This document shows, in pieces, positions 9,301-15,588 of a DNA stretch of 64,000 nt. The notes beneath the pieces are model-generated. The model searched no databases, was not told the DNA's origin, and saw nothing but the letters and a program-made list of their open reading frames with translations. The stretch's first letter is position 1; the number at the start of each line of letters is the position of its first letter. The DNA lies in contig NZ_ATAY01000031.1 in assembly GCF_000421965.1 (NCBI RefSeq), positions 62,001-126,000 on the forward strand, written 5' to 3'. Origin of the DNA: Ruminiclostridium papyrosolvens C7 (lineage in GTDB: Bacteria; Bacillota; Clostridia; Acetivibrionales; DSM-1351). The translations under genes were made by a program, and so were the position numbers.

Positions 9301-11355
9301 AGCAATTTCGCCCGGGTCTTTTTCACCTCCGGGTATCAACATACATACCCTTGCTCCGAAATGTCCCCACCAGAAAAGTTCCCAAACAGATACGTCGAAT
9401 GTACATGTCGTTTTCTGTAATATCACGTCCCCGGGTCCTATCGGATACATCTTTTGCATCCAGTTCAGTCTGTTGATTACTGAATAATGTTCTATCATAA
9501 CACCCTTTGGATTTCCGGTGGAGCCTGATGTATATATGACATATGCAAGATTACCGGATGTACTTGTATGACCGGGGTTGGAAATATCCCTATGATAAAG
9601 GTTTTCATCTTCTATGTTCAGAATGGTTACAGCTAAGTCTGTTTTTGCCTTAAACTTTTCCTGCATAAGTATTATCCCAGCACCACTGTCACTAATTATG
9701 TAGTTTATTCTGTCGTTGGGAAATCCGGGATCTATGGGCAGGTACGCGCCTCCGGCTTTGAGTATCGCATATATGCCTATTATCATCTCTAGTGAACGCT
9801 CTGCCATTATTCCAACGATTGCATCGGGTTTTACTCCTTTTTCTATCAGTACCCTGGCAAGACTGTTTGCCTTGTTATTCAGCTCACGGTATGTCAACTG
9901 ATTGCCCCTGAATACCACAGCTATATTATCCGGAGTCCTTTCCACCTGTTCCTCAAATGCTTCATGTATAGTCTTATCCTTGTGATAGTCTGCCTTTGTA
10001 TCATTAAATCTGTATAATATCTCTGCTTTTTCTTCTTGGGAAAGATAATCCAAACCTGTAACGTCTTTTGTGCCGTTCATTAACACTTCATTTATAAGAT
10101 TATTAAAATGCCTGACTATGTTCTTCATAGAGAATATATTGTCAAAAACCCCCAATTGGTAATCAAAATCAATCTTAACATCATCTTCCGAATCAAATTC
10201 CCTAATAAACACAGACAAAGCATTTTTTTCATTCCAATGAGTCAATGCCTCCGAATGAGCCGGATGCCCGCAAAATATAGAATCATGGCTATGTTTTTCA
10301 TATGACAGAATTATGTCAAAAACACTTTTCTTATCCTCCGTGTTCCCGCCTAGTTCATTGAGAATTTCACCAAGGCTAAGTTTCTGGTGCCTATAACATT
10401 CTTTCAAATTTTCTCTTATTTTTTGCATCAAATTAGTAAAGTTTTGTCCACTATGAATTGAGATTGTGAGAGGGATTATATTTACAAAAAGACCTATTGT
10501 GGATTTAAATTTTGAGTTTCTCCTGTTTAATATAGGTACGCCTATAACAAGCTCGTTTTTAGAACATACTCTGCCAAAATAAACAGCCAGTATCCCAAGA
10601 AAAAAATGAAATGCAGAACATTTATTAACTTTGCAAAATTCAATTATTCTGTTGTAAAGGTGTTGTTCTACAACTATTGACTCTCTGGAACTTGTAATAA
10701 GGCTGCTGTCATCTTTATTGACAATAATTTTTCTTGGTATAAGTGGTTCCGGCAATCCTTTTAACTTTTCTCTCCAGAATATTCTATCTTCCGCATTTCT
10801 ATAATTGTAATCTTCAAGTATAAAATCGATATATGAGTATGTATTTTTTACAAAATCCTGTCTTTCAGATAACAGGGCAGTGTATATTTCCCTCACCCTT
10901 TTGCCTATAAGTGAGAAGCCATATCCATCTGTTATCAAATGATGTGCTTTGCAGAAAATATAATAAAGATTTTCACCTGCTTTAATCAAGCATGAAGTAA
11001 ACAAAATATTATTATAAATATTATATGGCATCAGCATTTCATTAGCCATCCAATTTATACTATATTCTGACGGATTTTCTTCGTTTGAAAAATCATACAC
11101 TGAAACAGCATATTCTATCTGCGTTAAAAACCTTTGATAAGGTTGTCCGGATTTCTCAAAAAATATTGTTCTTAGTGCATCATTTTCTTTCATAAGATAA
11201 TCTATAGTTTCCTGAAAAATTCGTAGATTAATTTCACCTATAATCTCTGTATACCCGCCTATATTATAAAATGGCTTATCAGGATATAATATTTGTTCAA
11301 TCCATATATCCTTCTGGTATGAGGTGAGTGGATATTCTTCTGTATGTATAAACAT
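376..11355 (-). CDS. Hybrid NRPS-PKS megasynthase, C-A-PCP-C-A-PCP-KS-AT-KR-ACP
   Basis: A 3659-residue assembly-line enzyme. Approximate domains: C1 1-430 (HHLITDG), A1 455-960 (YTSGSTGNPKG), PCP1 975-1040 (FFELGGHSL), C2 1060-1480 (HHLISDG), A2 1500-1995 (YTSGSTGKPKG), PCP2 2010-2075 (FFDIGGNSL), KS 2105-2530 (TACSTS, EAHGTA, NCGHLD), AT 2620-2930 (GHSLGEY and HAFH), KR 3245-3430 (GGLGGIG) and ACP 3540-3615 (FFDLGAYSL). No dehydratase or methyltransferase is visible between AT and KR, so the PKS step should leave a beta-hydroxyl. Specificity residues read against GrsA give DVWHYSLVD for A1 (serine-like, as EntF) and DAFWLGGTF for A2 (valine-like). The AT HAFH motif usually means malonyl. 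It begins with a condensation domain, so it needs an acyl donor, perhaps the stand-alone ACP made upstream. There is no thioesterase; release must occur in a later protein. Confidence 0.95.
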   Translation of the reverse strand: MFIHTEEYPLTSYQKDIWIEQILYPDKPFYNIGGYTEIIGEINLRIFQETIDYLMKENDALRTIFFEKSGQPYQRFLTQIEYAVSVYDFSNEENPSEYSINWMANEMLMPYNIYNNILFTSCLIKAGENLYYIFCKAHHLITDGYGFSLIGKRVREIYTALLSERQDFVKNTYSYIDFILEDYNYRNAEDRIFWREKLKGLPEPLIPRKIIVNKDDSSLITSSRESIVVEQHLYNRIIEFCKVNKCSAFHFFLGILAVYFGRVCSKNELVIGVPILNRRNSKFKSTIGLFVNIIPLTISIHSGQNFTNLMQKIRENLKECYRHQKLSLGEILNELGGNTEDKKSVFDIILSYEKHSHDSIFCGHPAHSEALTHWNEKNALSVFIREFDSEDDVKIDFDYQLGVFDNIFSMKNIVRHFNNLINEVLMNGTKDVTGLDYLSQEEKAEILYRFNDTKADYHKDKTIHEAFEEQVERTPDNIAVVFRGNQLTYRELNNKANSLARVLIEKGVKPDAIVGIMAERSLEMIIGIYAILKAGGAYLPIDPGFPNDRINYIISDSGAGIILMQEKFKAKTDLAVTILNIEDENLYHRDISNPGHTSTSGNLAYVIYTSGSTGNPKGVMIEHYSVINRLNWMQKMYPIGPGDVILQKTTCTFDVSVWELFWWGHFGARVCMLIPGGEKDPGEIADAIEKYSVTTVHFVPSMLKIFLEYLEHFKEFERVSGLRQVYASGEALTLSQIEKFNKYINKNYGAKLHNLYGPTEATVDVSYFDCSSNKKLERIPIGKPIDNIQLYIVDAYNNLLPVGVPGELCIAGDGLARGYLNRPELTKEKFVPNPFIPGERMYRTGDLARWLPDGNIEYLGRMDHQVKIRGFRIELGEIETQLLKHRQIREAVVIPKDDSDGGKYLCAYYVSDSELSLEELRGHLSGELPDYMVPPYFIHLDDIPLSHNGKIDRKALPEPDGNISTGIPYIAPTNGIEEELVTIWQEVLEVERVGINDNFFELGGHSLKATLLVSKIHKEFNVEMPLREIFNLPTVKGLAAYIKSTDESIYSSIIPAGEKEYYPVSAAQKRLYILNQFERAGKSYNMPCTILMEGKLDTNRFEDAFRALIRRHETLRTSFEMSDGEPVQKVHREAEFKVDYFESGEDNAGRIVNEFIRPFDLNKAPLLRVGFIKIGNDRHLLMFDMHHLISDGTSVNILVREFSQLYEGQEPAGLKIQYKDFSQWQNELLRTGGIKKQEEYWLHKFEDEVPVLNMPTDYQRPPVQSFEGDRIAFEVDEEISQKVNSLAKKTGTTLYMVLLAAYNALLYRYTGQEDIVVGSPVAGRPHADLQDIIGMFVNTLAMRNYPSGEKTFNEFLAEVRESCIKAYGNQDYQFEELVDKLNIKRDMSRNPLFDTMFVLQNTNSRDIQVNGLKIITQTVENRTSKFDITLNAWEQNGKIAFEVEYCTKLFGKETIERFSKHFTNILSNITADLNTRLSELNIITDEEREKILYTFNNTKEDYPKDKTIHEIFEEQVEKTPDNIAVVFEKSKLTYRELNDKSNSLAWVLREKGVQPDTIVGIIAERSIEMIIGITGILKAGGAYLPIDPRYPQERINFMLKDSGTGILLTCDYLIGKTDFAGYIVNLSDSNLYAGNTLNPDKTGTPKHLAYVMYTSGSTGKPKGVMVEHRSVVRLVKNTNYIDFEENDSILQTGALAFDATTFEFWGALLNGLKLYIADENIILDPINLSAAIKKYDISTMWLTSPLFNQFSTQKPEIFNGLKKLLVGGDKLSPAHINAVRNVCPGLIITNGYGPTENTTFSVCFKINKTYEQNIPIGIPVNNSTAYILDKYDNLQPMGVSGELCVGGDGLARGYINRQELTAEKFVTNPFMPGERMYRTGDMARWLPDGNIEFLGRMDNQVKIRGFRIEPGEIEAQLLGNPSIKEAVVLENKDENGDGSLCAYVVAQAGCHMEDIKEGLRKSLPDYMIPSHFIEIEQIPLTSNGKINKKMLPKPSDSVNTGVEYIAPKTDYEKVIADIWREVLNREQIGITDNFFDIGGNSLSIIRLSSLINQKLKGKFAGEISTTTLFQYPTISSLMNYLNNGQEDPEELNINKNDRLINKDVAVIGLSGRFPGAASVNEFWENIKNGIESITHFTDDELREEGIEEDLLKNPHYIKAKGIIGEPEYFDAAFFDYSPGDAKLLDPQIRIFHECVWEALESAGYDPYSYGGLIGLFAGASNNTVWQTLVSDYTNQSNTSYLFSNYQLADKDFLTTRISYKLNLRGPSMIVQTACSTSLVAVNVAYQKLLEGECDIALAGGVSVTFPHKNGYLFQEGMIMSSDGHCRSFDAEASGTVSGEGAGVVVLKRLEDAVKDGDHIWAVIKGSRINNDGAGKVGYTAPSVEGQARVIREACHFAEVSTETIGYVEAHGTATALGDPIEIEALKKAFNTTKRNYCAIGSVKTNCGHLDTAAGVTGLIKTVLSLYNKQIPPSLHYKSPNPKIDFKNSPFYVNESLRDWERKEYPLRAGVSSFGIGGTNAHVILEESPVTESTQESGRWYMLPLSAKTPGVLDKLSGKFAEYMQRNQDINLSDLSYTMQVGRAQLKYRRVVVFQDLQDAVNQLNKNHTAEIAKQDNGKVVFMFSGQGYQYVNMLREFYESEQAFREEMDNCFCILEPMLTFNIKDILFPEDSSDNMEVTDTLVAQPLNFIIQYSLARTLIKWGIKPEALIGHSLGEYVAACLAEVLTLEDALDLIVLRGRLMQQLPKGGMLGVVISETELKPLLIEEVSLAAVNSSSICVVSGSQESIDLLEEKLNKMGYECMKVPASHAFHSNAMSAMLPLFKDKLERIELKKPDIPYISNVTGTWITAQDATNPEYWAEHTTGTVRFADGIGELFRKNFTVFIEIGAGRTLNTSVKLHEDCTPDILVVNLIRHSKEERGGQSQRLNISALFKSLPEEASDMSFILTQLGRLWCAGIKIDWKQFYKNGKRRRIPLPTYPFQRQRYWIDKEHRGYLKTLDFRYTDNYKRREVGEWFFIPIWRRGNLSYGSKDFKTFKNILVFIDQTDFGNNLAGSLESAGKQLTFVKSGASFCQDRDIESGYFINPDISDDYKNLFRELYKSQNIPDTILYLWTLTEDNLHESDWDKVNTAVDMGFYGLIYIAQAIGELNIPDQISINVVTNSMHMVSGEENINPEKAVIAGPIRTIPKEYTNIKCTGIDIVVPQEDKAKEQQLINCLLAEMAATDNEPLVAYRGNYRWRQSFDEIQLNECKGVPWRLRENGVYVITGGLGGIGLAISEYLAGAVRARLVLIGRTEIPPRENWDDYINSTEKDSKLAYKIMKIKELEELGTEVLPINADVSDNYRMSKAMSVIHERFGEVNGVIHSAGLPDGGLIQLRNRETTDSIMSSKIQGTLEINKFIEHNKLDFMIYCSSLSSIIAPFGQIGYCSANNFQDAFSQHQCNKGHTYTASINWDTWKQTGMAVNLACAHSSDNLENGMLISEGIEVFKRILNSNLPNHLLAQVLISPYPLEAYLKRIWDMEHEQFKIKSEESNNPEESLNLQDITSQSDIESKLTDILKEILGYPDIGRDDNFFDLGAYSLHLIQLRQRLKAVLNVDISIVSLYANTTISSLSRYLFKRDEAQYSITDEESSDFVSKRRNKKNILLQREKRNEIHGRD
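5660..9985. repeat. Near-identical DNA shared by the two adenylation modules
   Basis: The A1 and A2 coding regions share long near-identical blocks. One pair lies around 5669-5760 and 8772-8860, encoding the RTGDLARWLPDG region and including a perfect stretch of 29 bases. Another pair lies around 6785-6870 and 9905-9990, encoding the linker and A-domain start. The repeats are direct and about 3.1 kb apart, one module length. They look like traces of module duplication or of gene conversion between modules. The coordinates span the outer limits of the repeat pairs. Confidence 0.7.
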
Positions 11356-11384
11356 AAGCTTAATTTCGCCCCTCTCGTGTCATA

Positions 11385-11930
11385 TTAAGTAAGATTGAGC
11401 TTTATATAGTCCGGCATTGCATTTATATTTGAAAGGTCATTCTCAAAAACTACAAAGCTGCCTTTTTCCTGAATCTCCTTAAATCCAGCAAATTTATATG
11501 TTACATACATTATTCTGTTTCGGTCAGTGGAATTAAACTCAGCATCAATACACAGTACTTGAGGAAACATATGCCTTACTTCATCCCTTTCAAACTCCTG
11601 GTCATCGACGAAGGCAATGGTGTCTATTCCTATATTTATTGACTTCGCGATGTTCTGTATAAATGAAGATTTTGTATTCCAACCTATTTGGGGATATAGA
11701 AAATATTCCGCCAAACCAAATTCCTCGAGCTTTTTCATTGCGACGTTATATTCATTTTTACTCGCAACAGACTGTAGTATTCCTCTGCTGTCCATTACTT
11801 TTATTAATTGAACAAAATCTTCATGCAATGTCACATTTTCATCCTCAAGTAATACTCCGTCCCACAGTGTATTATCCAAGTCCCAGACAACACATTTTAT
11901 TTTCTTTACTTCTGTTTCACCCTCGGCCAT
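11385..11930 (-). CDS. FkbH-like HAD-family protein (HAD domain only)
   Basis: A 181-residue protein with the HAD signature VWDLDNTLWDG, the motif II serine in VASKNE, a lysine in NTKSSF, and the acidic motif FVDDQEFERDEV. The WDLDNTLWDG pattern is typical of FkbH-type proteins, which take the glyceryl group from 1,3-bisphosphoglycerate onto an acyl carrier protein to start methoxymalonyl-, hydroxymalonyl- or glyceryl-ACP synthesis. Full FkbH proteins are about 350 residues with a second C-terminal domain; this one has only the HAD part. It lies 12 bp after the acyl-ACP dehydrogenase and 29 bp before the megasynthase, in one apparent operon. The glyceryl role is inferred from family and neighbours; a short form could also be a plain phosphatase. 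Confidence 0.8.
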   Translation of the reverse strand: MAEGETEVKKIKCVVWDLDNTLWDGVLLEDENVTLHEDFVQLIKVMDSRGILQSVASKNEYNVAMKKLEEFGLAEYFLYPQIGWNTKSSFIQNIAKSINIGIDTIAFVDDQEFERDEVRHMFPQVLCIDAEFNSTDRNRIMYVTYKFAGFKEIQEKGSFVVFENDLSNINAMPDYIKLNLT

Positions 11931-11942
11931 ATAACCCTCCCC

Positions 11943-13082
11943 CTAAACCTTGGTATTTCTAAAGGCATGGGTGGCAATCAGTACTTCGTGCATCTGAGTT
12001 GTGCCCTCGATAATCTCATTTATCCTTGCATCTCTGTAATATCTCTCAACAGGATATTCACGGGAGCAGCCATTTGCACCGTGAATTTGCACTGCATCGT
12101 TTGAGACCTTATTTACCATTTTTGAAGCAAAATATTTTGCATTCCATGTCTCCATAATAGAGTCAGGGTCTCCTACATCTTTTAAGTAGCCAGCATTAAG
12201 ACACAACAGTCTTGCAGCTTTTATGTCGACAACCATTTCGGTTATCAGTTGCTGTATCAGTTGATTCTGACGTAAAGGAGCTCCAAACTGTTTTCTTTTT
12301 CTAGAGTATTCCAAGGACTCTTCAAGGCATGCATGCCCAAGTCCTACACAACCCCAAGCAACTGTATACCTTCCATAATCCAAACTATTCAATGCAACAT
12401 GGGATAGACCAGTACCTATTTTCCCCACAATATTTGCTTCGGGTATACTGCATTTTTCCATAAAAAGCTCAGCTATCATCGAAGCACGGCAACCAATTAA
12501 ACCTGTGATAGGGTTCGTTGAAAAACCAGGGCGTGTTCTCTCTACTATAAAGGCTGTAGCCTTGTCTTCACATTTGGCAAAAATGAGGAAAATATCTGCG
12601 ACCTGTCCCATTGTCGTCCATTTCTTACGTCCGTTTAATATGTATTTGCCATCCTCACAAACCGCAGTTGTCTCAACACTTTTGGCATCACTTCCCACAT
12701 TTGGCTCAGTCAGCCCGAAAGCTCCGATAACCTCACCTGAAGCCATCTTCGGTAGCCATTTTTCCCTTTGTTCGTTTGTCCCCCACCGCAGAATAGCTAA
12801 AGCAACCATTCCATGAACTGTCAGGAGACCTCTGATGGATGAACACGCCCTGCCAACTTCTTCATTCAGAAGTCCTATAGTAATCATATCCATACCCAAA
12901 CCACCATACTCCTTTGGTATCATAGAACCTAAATAGCCTCTATCTGCCAATTTCTTAATCAGTTCAGGCGGAGTTCTCTCCTCCAGATCATTTTTTGCCG
13001 CATAGGGAAAAATTTCTTCAGTTGCGAAAGTGTGAAACGCCTCCTGATTGTCCAACTGATCTTTTGTCAGTTCAATTTTCAT
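11943..13082 (-). CDS. Acyl-CoA/acyl-ACP dehydrogenase (FkbI-like)
   Basis: A 379-residue flavin-dependent acyl dehydrogenase of normal family length. Visible signatures include AFGLTEPNVGSDA and KWTTMGQVAD in the flavin-binding middle domain, YSRKRKQFGAPL in the C-terminal helical domain, and QIHGANGCSREYPVERYYRDARI followed by the EIIEGTTQMHEVLI segment that carries the catalytic Glu region. Between a stand-alone ACP gene and an FkbH-like gene, it matches FkbI/ZmaE-type enzymes, which oxidise ACP-bound glyceryl or hydroxyacyl units to form unusual extender units. The fkbK-like 3-hydroxyacyl dehydrogenase and fkbG methyltransferase partners are not in the window, so the final building block is uncertain. 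The acyl dehydrogenase family call is firm; an ACP rather than CoA substrate is inferred from context. Confidence 0.88.
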   Translation of the reverse strand: MKIELTKDQLDNQEAFHTFATEEIFPYAAKNDLEERTPPELIKKLADRGYLGSMIPKEYGGLGMDMITIGLLNEEVGRACSSIRGLLTVHGMVALAILRWGTNEQREKWLPKMASGEVIGAFGLTEPNVGSDAKSVETTAVCEDGKYILNGRKKWTTMGQVADIFLIFAKCEDKATAFIVERTRPGFSTNPITGLIGCRASMIAELFMEKCSIPEANIVGKIGTGLSHVALNSLDYGRYTVAWGCVGLGHACLEESLEYSRKRKQFGAPLRQNQLIQQLITEMVVDIKAARLLCLNAGYLKDVGDPDSIMETWNAKYFASKMVNKVSNDAVQIHGANGCSREYPVERYYRDARINEIIEGTTQMHEVLIATHAFRNTKV

Positions 13083-13112
13083 ACTTTTACCCCCATAAAA
13101 ATTATTTAGCTC

Positions 13113-13364
13113 CTATCCTTTATAACAACCATTTTGCTTACTGCTGACAAAATCGGCAATAGCCTGGATAGACCTAAAATTATTTATATCAAGATCCTCG
13201 TTTTCCACTCTTAACCCAAATTCCTTTTCCAAAAACATTACTAATTGCATCGCAAATAGAGAGTTTACAAAGCCAAGAGCAAATATGTCATCATTATCAT
13301 CTAATTCATGCTTTCTAAAAAAACGATTAAGAAAAGTCCTTACTTTAATTTTTATTTCTTCCAT
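13113..13364 (-). CDS. Stand-alone acyl carrier protein (FkbJ-like)
   Basis: A small acyl carrier protein of 83 residues (91 if the GTG at 13386-13388 is used). The carrier motif is DIFALGFVNSLFAMQLV, with the phosphopantetheine-attachment serine in VNSL; this V-N-S-L form is typical of FkbJ-type carriers. It is the first gene of the apparent operon with the acyl dehydrogenase, HAD protein and megasynthase, and most likely carries the three-carbon unit the other two small enzymes build. It could then be read by the AT domain or serve as donor to the N-terminal condensation domain. Neither candidate start has a good Shine-Dalgarno; the ATG was preferred because a weak purine run precedes it. 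Confidence 0.85.
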   Translation of the reverse strand: MEEIKIKVRTFLNRFFRKHELDDNDDIFALGFVNSLFAMQLVMFLEKEFGLRVENEDLDINNFRSIQAIADFVSSKQNGCYKG

Positions 13365-13435
13365 TAATTTTTCTTGTATAATGAACACCTAAGGAAATTC
13401 ATTATACTTTTCCTTTCTTTTTTTATTTTATATAA

Positions 13436-13630
13436 TCAGTATAGACGCTGCCGATTAGTTAATTTTTCTACAGCAGCTATTTGCCTGACTATTTCCTTAG
13501 GAAACTCTAACCACGGCTCTATGTTGAGCGAAATTGTGCCTGTAGCATTTCTTGAATATAAGCACAAAGAGAATCAATGCTAGATGTAATAATAGCCGGA
13601 AACATTTTGTCCATCCTGCTAAAATCCGAT
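13436..13630 (-). pseudogene. Decayed gene fragment of unknown function
   Basis: Protein-like sequence survives here in two different minus-strand frames. One frame reads FSRMDKMFPAIITSSIDSLC and a further dozen residues before a stop at 13519-13521. Another picks up as NIEPWLEFPKEIVRQIAAVE and ends at a TGA at 13436-13438. Together they look like the C-terminal part of one protein broken by a frameshift, with no clear start. I do not recognise the family. It lies upstream of the biosynthetic genes and may once have been part of that cluster. Confidence 0.3.
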
Positions 13631-14173
13631 TCAAATAGTATTAGTTGATTTAGTTGATTTTCCGGTAGAAATAAATACTGCTCCAATAATATTATCTATT
13701 GCAGCAGCTGGTTGTATGAATGATAGATGAAATTTTGATAAATGGAAAATGTTAAACATAACCCTGATTGGCATGTTTTCTATTATTGACCTCCTGACCT
13801 TTTATGTATTTAATTTAATTACATATGATGAAATAATAAAAATGCTTGTAGCGTTAATTCTTAATATCAGATGAGAAAACAAGATGCCACAACACAAATT
13901 AAGCCAGTTAATACCATTATATCCTCTTTATTCTTTGTGTCAACAAAACACTGCCAGATATATTTACAAATTCTTTGGTTTTTACTTATATCGAAACTTG
14001 TGTTCAATCTATAAGGATATCAGGTTTGTGCTGTCAGGAACGCATTAGGCAAAGTATGAGCTGTGCAGGATGTCTTTATGATAATGCCCCAATTAAGCAC
14101 TATTACAGTAACCGGATAAATGAGAGTTGACAAACCGATATTACTTCCGTAAATTTTACTAATCAAGACAAAA
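13631..14173. other. Non-coding stretch upstream of the biosynthetic cluster
   Basis: About 540 bp of AT-rich sequence without a convincing gene on either strand. Short open frames here have no ribosome site and no recognisable protein character. It probably contains the promoter of the biosynthetic operon, but no clear -35/-10 pair could be chosen. Confidence 0.5.
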
Positions 14174-14219
14174 AAGTGTGTACAATGTACTAATTTTTTA
14201 GTTACCATCATACACACTT
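14174..14219 (-). terminator. Inverted repeat, probable terminator
   Basis: The 9-bp arms AAGTGTGTA and TACACACTT are perfect. On the minus strand they are followed by a run of T. It lies just after the GC-rich short ORF, on the chromosome side of the left att site, and may be the original transcription stop downstream of guaA. Confidence 0.45.
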
Positions 14220-14223
14220 CGCA

Positions 14224-14397
14224 TTATTTTCTTGTGAAATTATACTTATATTCTAACTGGCAGCGCTCGGCATCCCTAAAGGTACCCGGCTTGCTGCATA
14301 GTCGCTCTGCCCCCTTCCGGTCGCATTGCTCCTTGCGCTGCGCAATAAACGCCTTCGCTTCTTCTGCCTTCTGGCAGCGCTCGGCGTTTATTCCCAC
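14224..14397 (-). CDS. 57-codon ORF in a GC-rich patch at the element boundary
   Basis: A 57-residue open frame starting at a GTG inside the left att repeat, rich in Cys, Arg, Lys and Glu, with the tripeptide AER occurring three times, twice as AERC. The DNA from about 14,259 to 14,390 is far richer in G+C than everything around it and carries the 15-bp direct repeat CTGGCAGCGCTCGGC at 14,259 and 14,371. There is no ribosome site. The frame may be accidental, and the patch may be a repeated genomic element rather than a gene. On the minus strand it lies directly downstream of what was guaA before the element inserted. Confidence 0.25.
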   Translation of the reverse strand: MGINAERCQKAEEAKAFIAQRKEQCDRKGAERLCSKPGTFRDAERCQLEYKYNFTRK

Positions 14398-14409
14398 TCA
14401 ATCGTAGCC
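14386..14409. repeat. attL, left copy of guaA 3' end
   Basis: The 24-bp sequence begins GTTTATTCCCACTCAAT and continues to GTAGCC, matching the last codons and stop region of guaA at 58851-58874 with a single C/T difference. It marks the left end of the element. A partial inverted copy of its outer half (GCAATAAACGCC) lies 40 bp to the left. Confidence 0.85.
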
Positions 14410-14610
14410 ATACTTTCGCAAACCCTTTAAATACTGGGGTTTCAAATAAAACATCTTCTTTTGGTGGGGTTTATGGTGGGTATTATATCAAATTGGGGAG
14501 TATATCGAATTTGTGCTTTTACACTTTCCGATGTTGTTCCACTCAAAATAATAACGTGCCGTGGAAGAGCTTGCGGGAGTGTGTTGTTAGATGATGGTGT
14601 GTCAACTAAA
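14410..14610. other. Left end of the element, candidate integrase arm sites
   Basis: No gene is seen. The motif CTTTTGGTGGGG at about 14,458 is followed by a second GGTGGG, and the same 12-mer occurs near the right end at about 58,754. Such matched short repeats inside both ends of an element are what arm-type integrase sites look like. This is an inference from sequence only. Confidence 0.4.
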
Positions 14611-15360
14611 CTAAATTTTAGAATTATTATAAGTTGAAATACTATTACTTCTTCTTTTTTCTATTTTCTGATCATCACAAATCTCTTTTAATAACCTTGA
14701 TAGTGATTTCATTTTTCTATGCTCACTATCAATTAATTCTTCTCTTATCGAAACATATAGAGATGAAAACATTATATATATTCCAATTACCATGAAAATA
14801 AATAATGTTGCAAAGATAAGTATTTCTAAAGCAGAATCAAAATCTTTAACATTTTCATATTTATATATCCAACTTAAAAAATTATTCCACAAAGAAATAA
14901 ATAAGGCCGCAAAAAAAGAAGGAATTATAGGAAATTTAGTTTTTAAATTATCAGCTTCCACTAAAGCTCTATCCGATAATTCTTTTATATCATCTTCATT
15001 AACAACATCACATATATTATGTATATAATTTATTAAAAGCTCTTTTTCATGTTTTCTTATAACTCGTAATACGTCATTTGTATTCCATAAAACCCCTTTT
15101 CCCTCTACATTATAGACTCTTTTAACAGTTTTTTTTGCTTTTTTATTAACTATGATAAATAATAAAAGATACGGCAATAGTATTGAGGCAAAGAACCCAA
15201 TTTCAAAATTAAGTTTATAAAAATATGAAATATATATGTAAATTGAACCACATATAAGTGGTAAAACTATTAAACAGTAAAACCAGAACTTAAAATGTTT
15301 GATAACTAAATTGTATATTCGAAGATCTTTTTTATAATAATCAAATATTTCATATAACAT
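14611..15360 (-). CDS. Four-segment membrane protein of unknown function
   Basis: A 249-residue protein that I do not recognise. Two pairs of hydrophobic segments are visible: one near residues 25-75 (FWFYCLIVLPLICGSIYIYI, then a second helix ending LLLFIIV), and one near residues 145-215 (a helix around FFAALFISLW, then a helix around LFIFMVIGIYIMF). The middle is charged and contains KHEKELLINY; the C-terminus is basic. The start was moved 45 bp downstream of the longest frame because an AGGAG lies 8 bp before this ATG. It is a cargo gene between attL and the integrase, followed on the same strand-side by the DUF4062 gene 229 bp away. A role together with that protein is possible but unproven. 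Confidence 0.7.
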   Translation of the reverse strand: MLYEIFDYYKKDLRIYNLVIKHFKFWFYCLIVLPLICGSIYIYISYFYKLNFEIGFFASILLPYLLLFIIVNKKAKKTVKRVYNVEGKGVLWNTNDVLRVIRKHEKELLINYIHNICDVVNEDDIKELSDRALVEADNLKTKFPIIPSFFAALFISLWNNFLSWIYKYENVKDFDSALEILIFATLFIFMVIGIYIMFSSLYVSIREELIDSEHRKMKSLSRLLKEICDDQKIEKRRSNSISTYNNSKI

Positions 15361-15558
15361 AAATTTTTCTCCTATCATTAATAGTTTTATTAGGTTATAT
15401 CTCAATTCGACGTAGTAATTCCGTTTATATCACCTTTCATCTAACGTCCAGCACTCCCGGAGCCTGCAGCCCTAATGCTTGCACTCGGTGAGCGAGTTTG
15501 GCTGATCATAGTCTAACTTGGCTAGAAAGCACTCTCTTGTATCCAAAAAAAAATGAAA

Positions 15559-15582
15559 AGGCACTTGTTCTCTGAAGTGCAT
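15559..15582 (-). terminator. Terminator after the DUF4062 gene
   Basis: The perfect 6-bp arms GCACTT and AAGTGC surround an 8-base loop, directly after the DUF4062 stop codon on the minus strand. They are followed there by CTTTTCA and a run of nine T. Confidence 0.65.
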
Positions 15583-15588
15583 GTCTTT

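Noticed and set aside
14020-14217. 65-codon minus-strand frame upstream of the biosynthetic cluster
   Set aside because: It includes one arm of the inverted repeat at 14174-14219, has no ribosome site and has a random-looking sequence.
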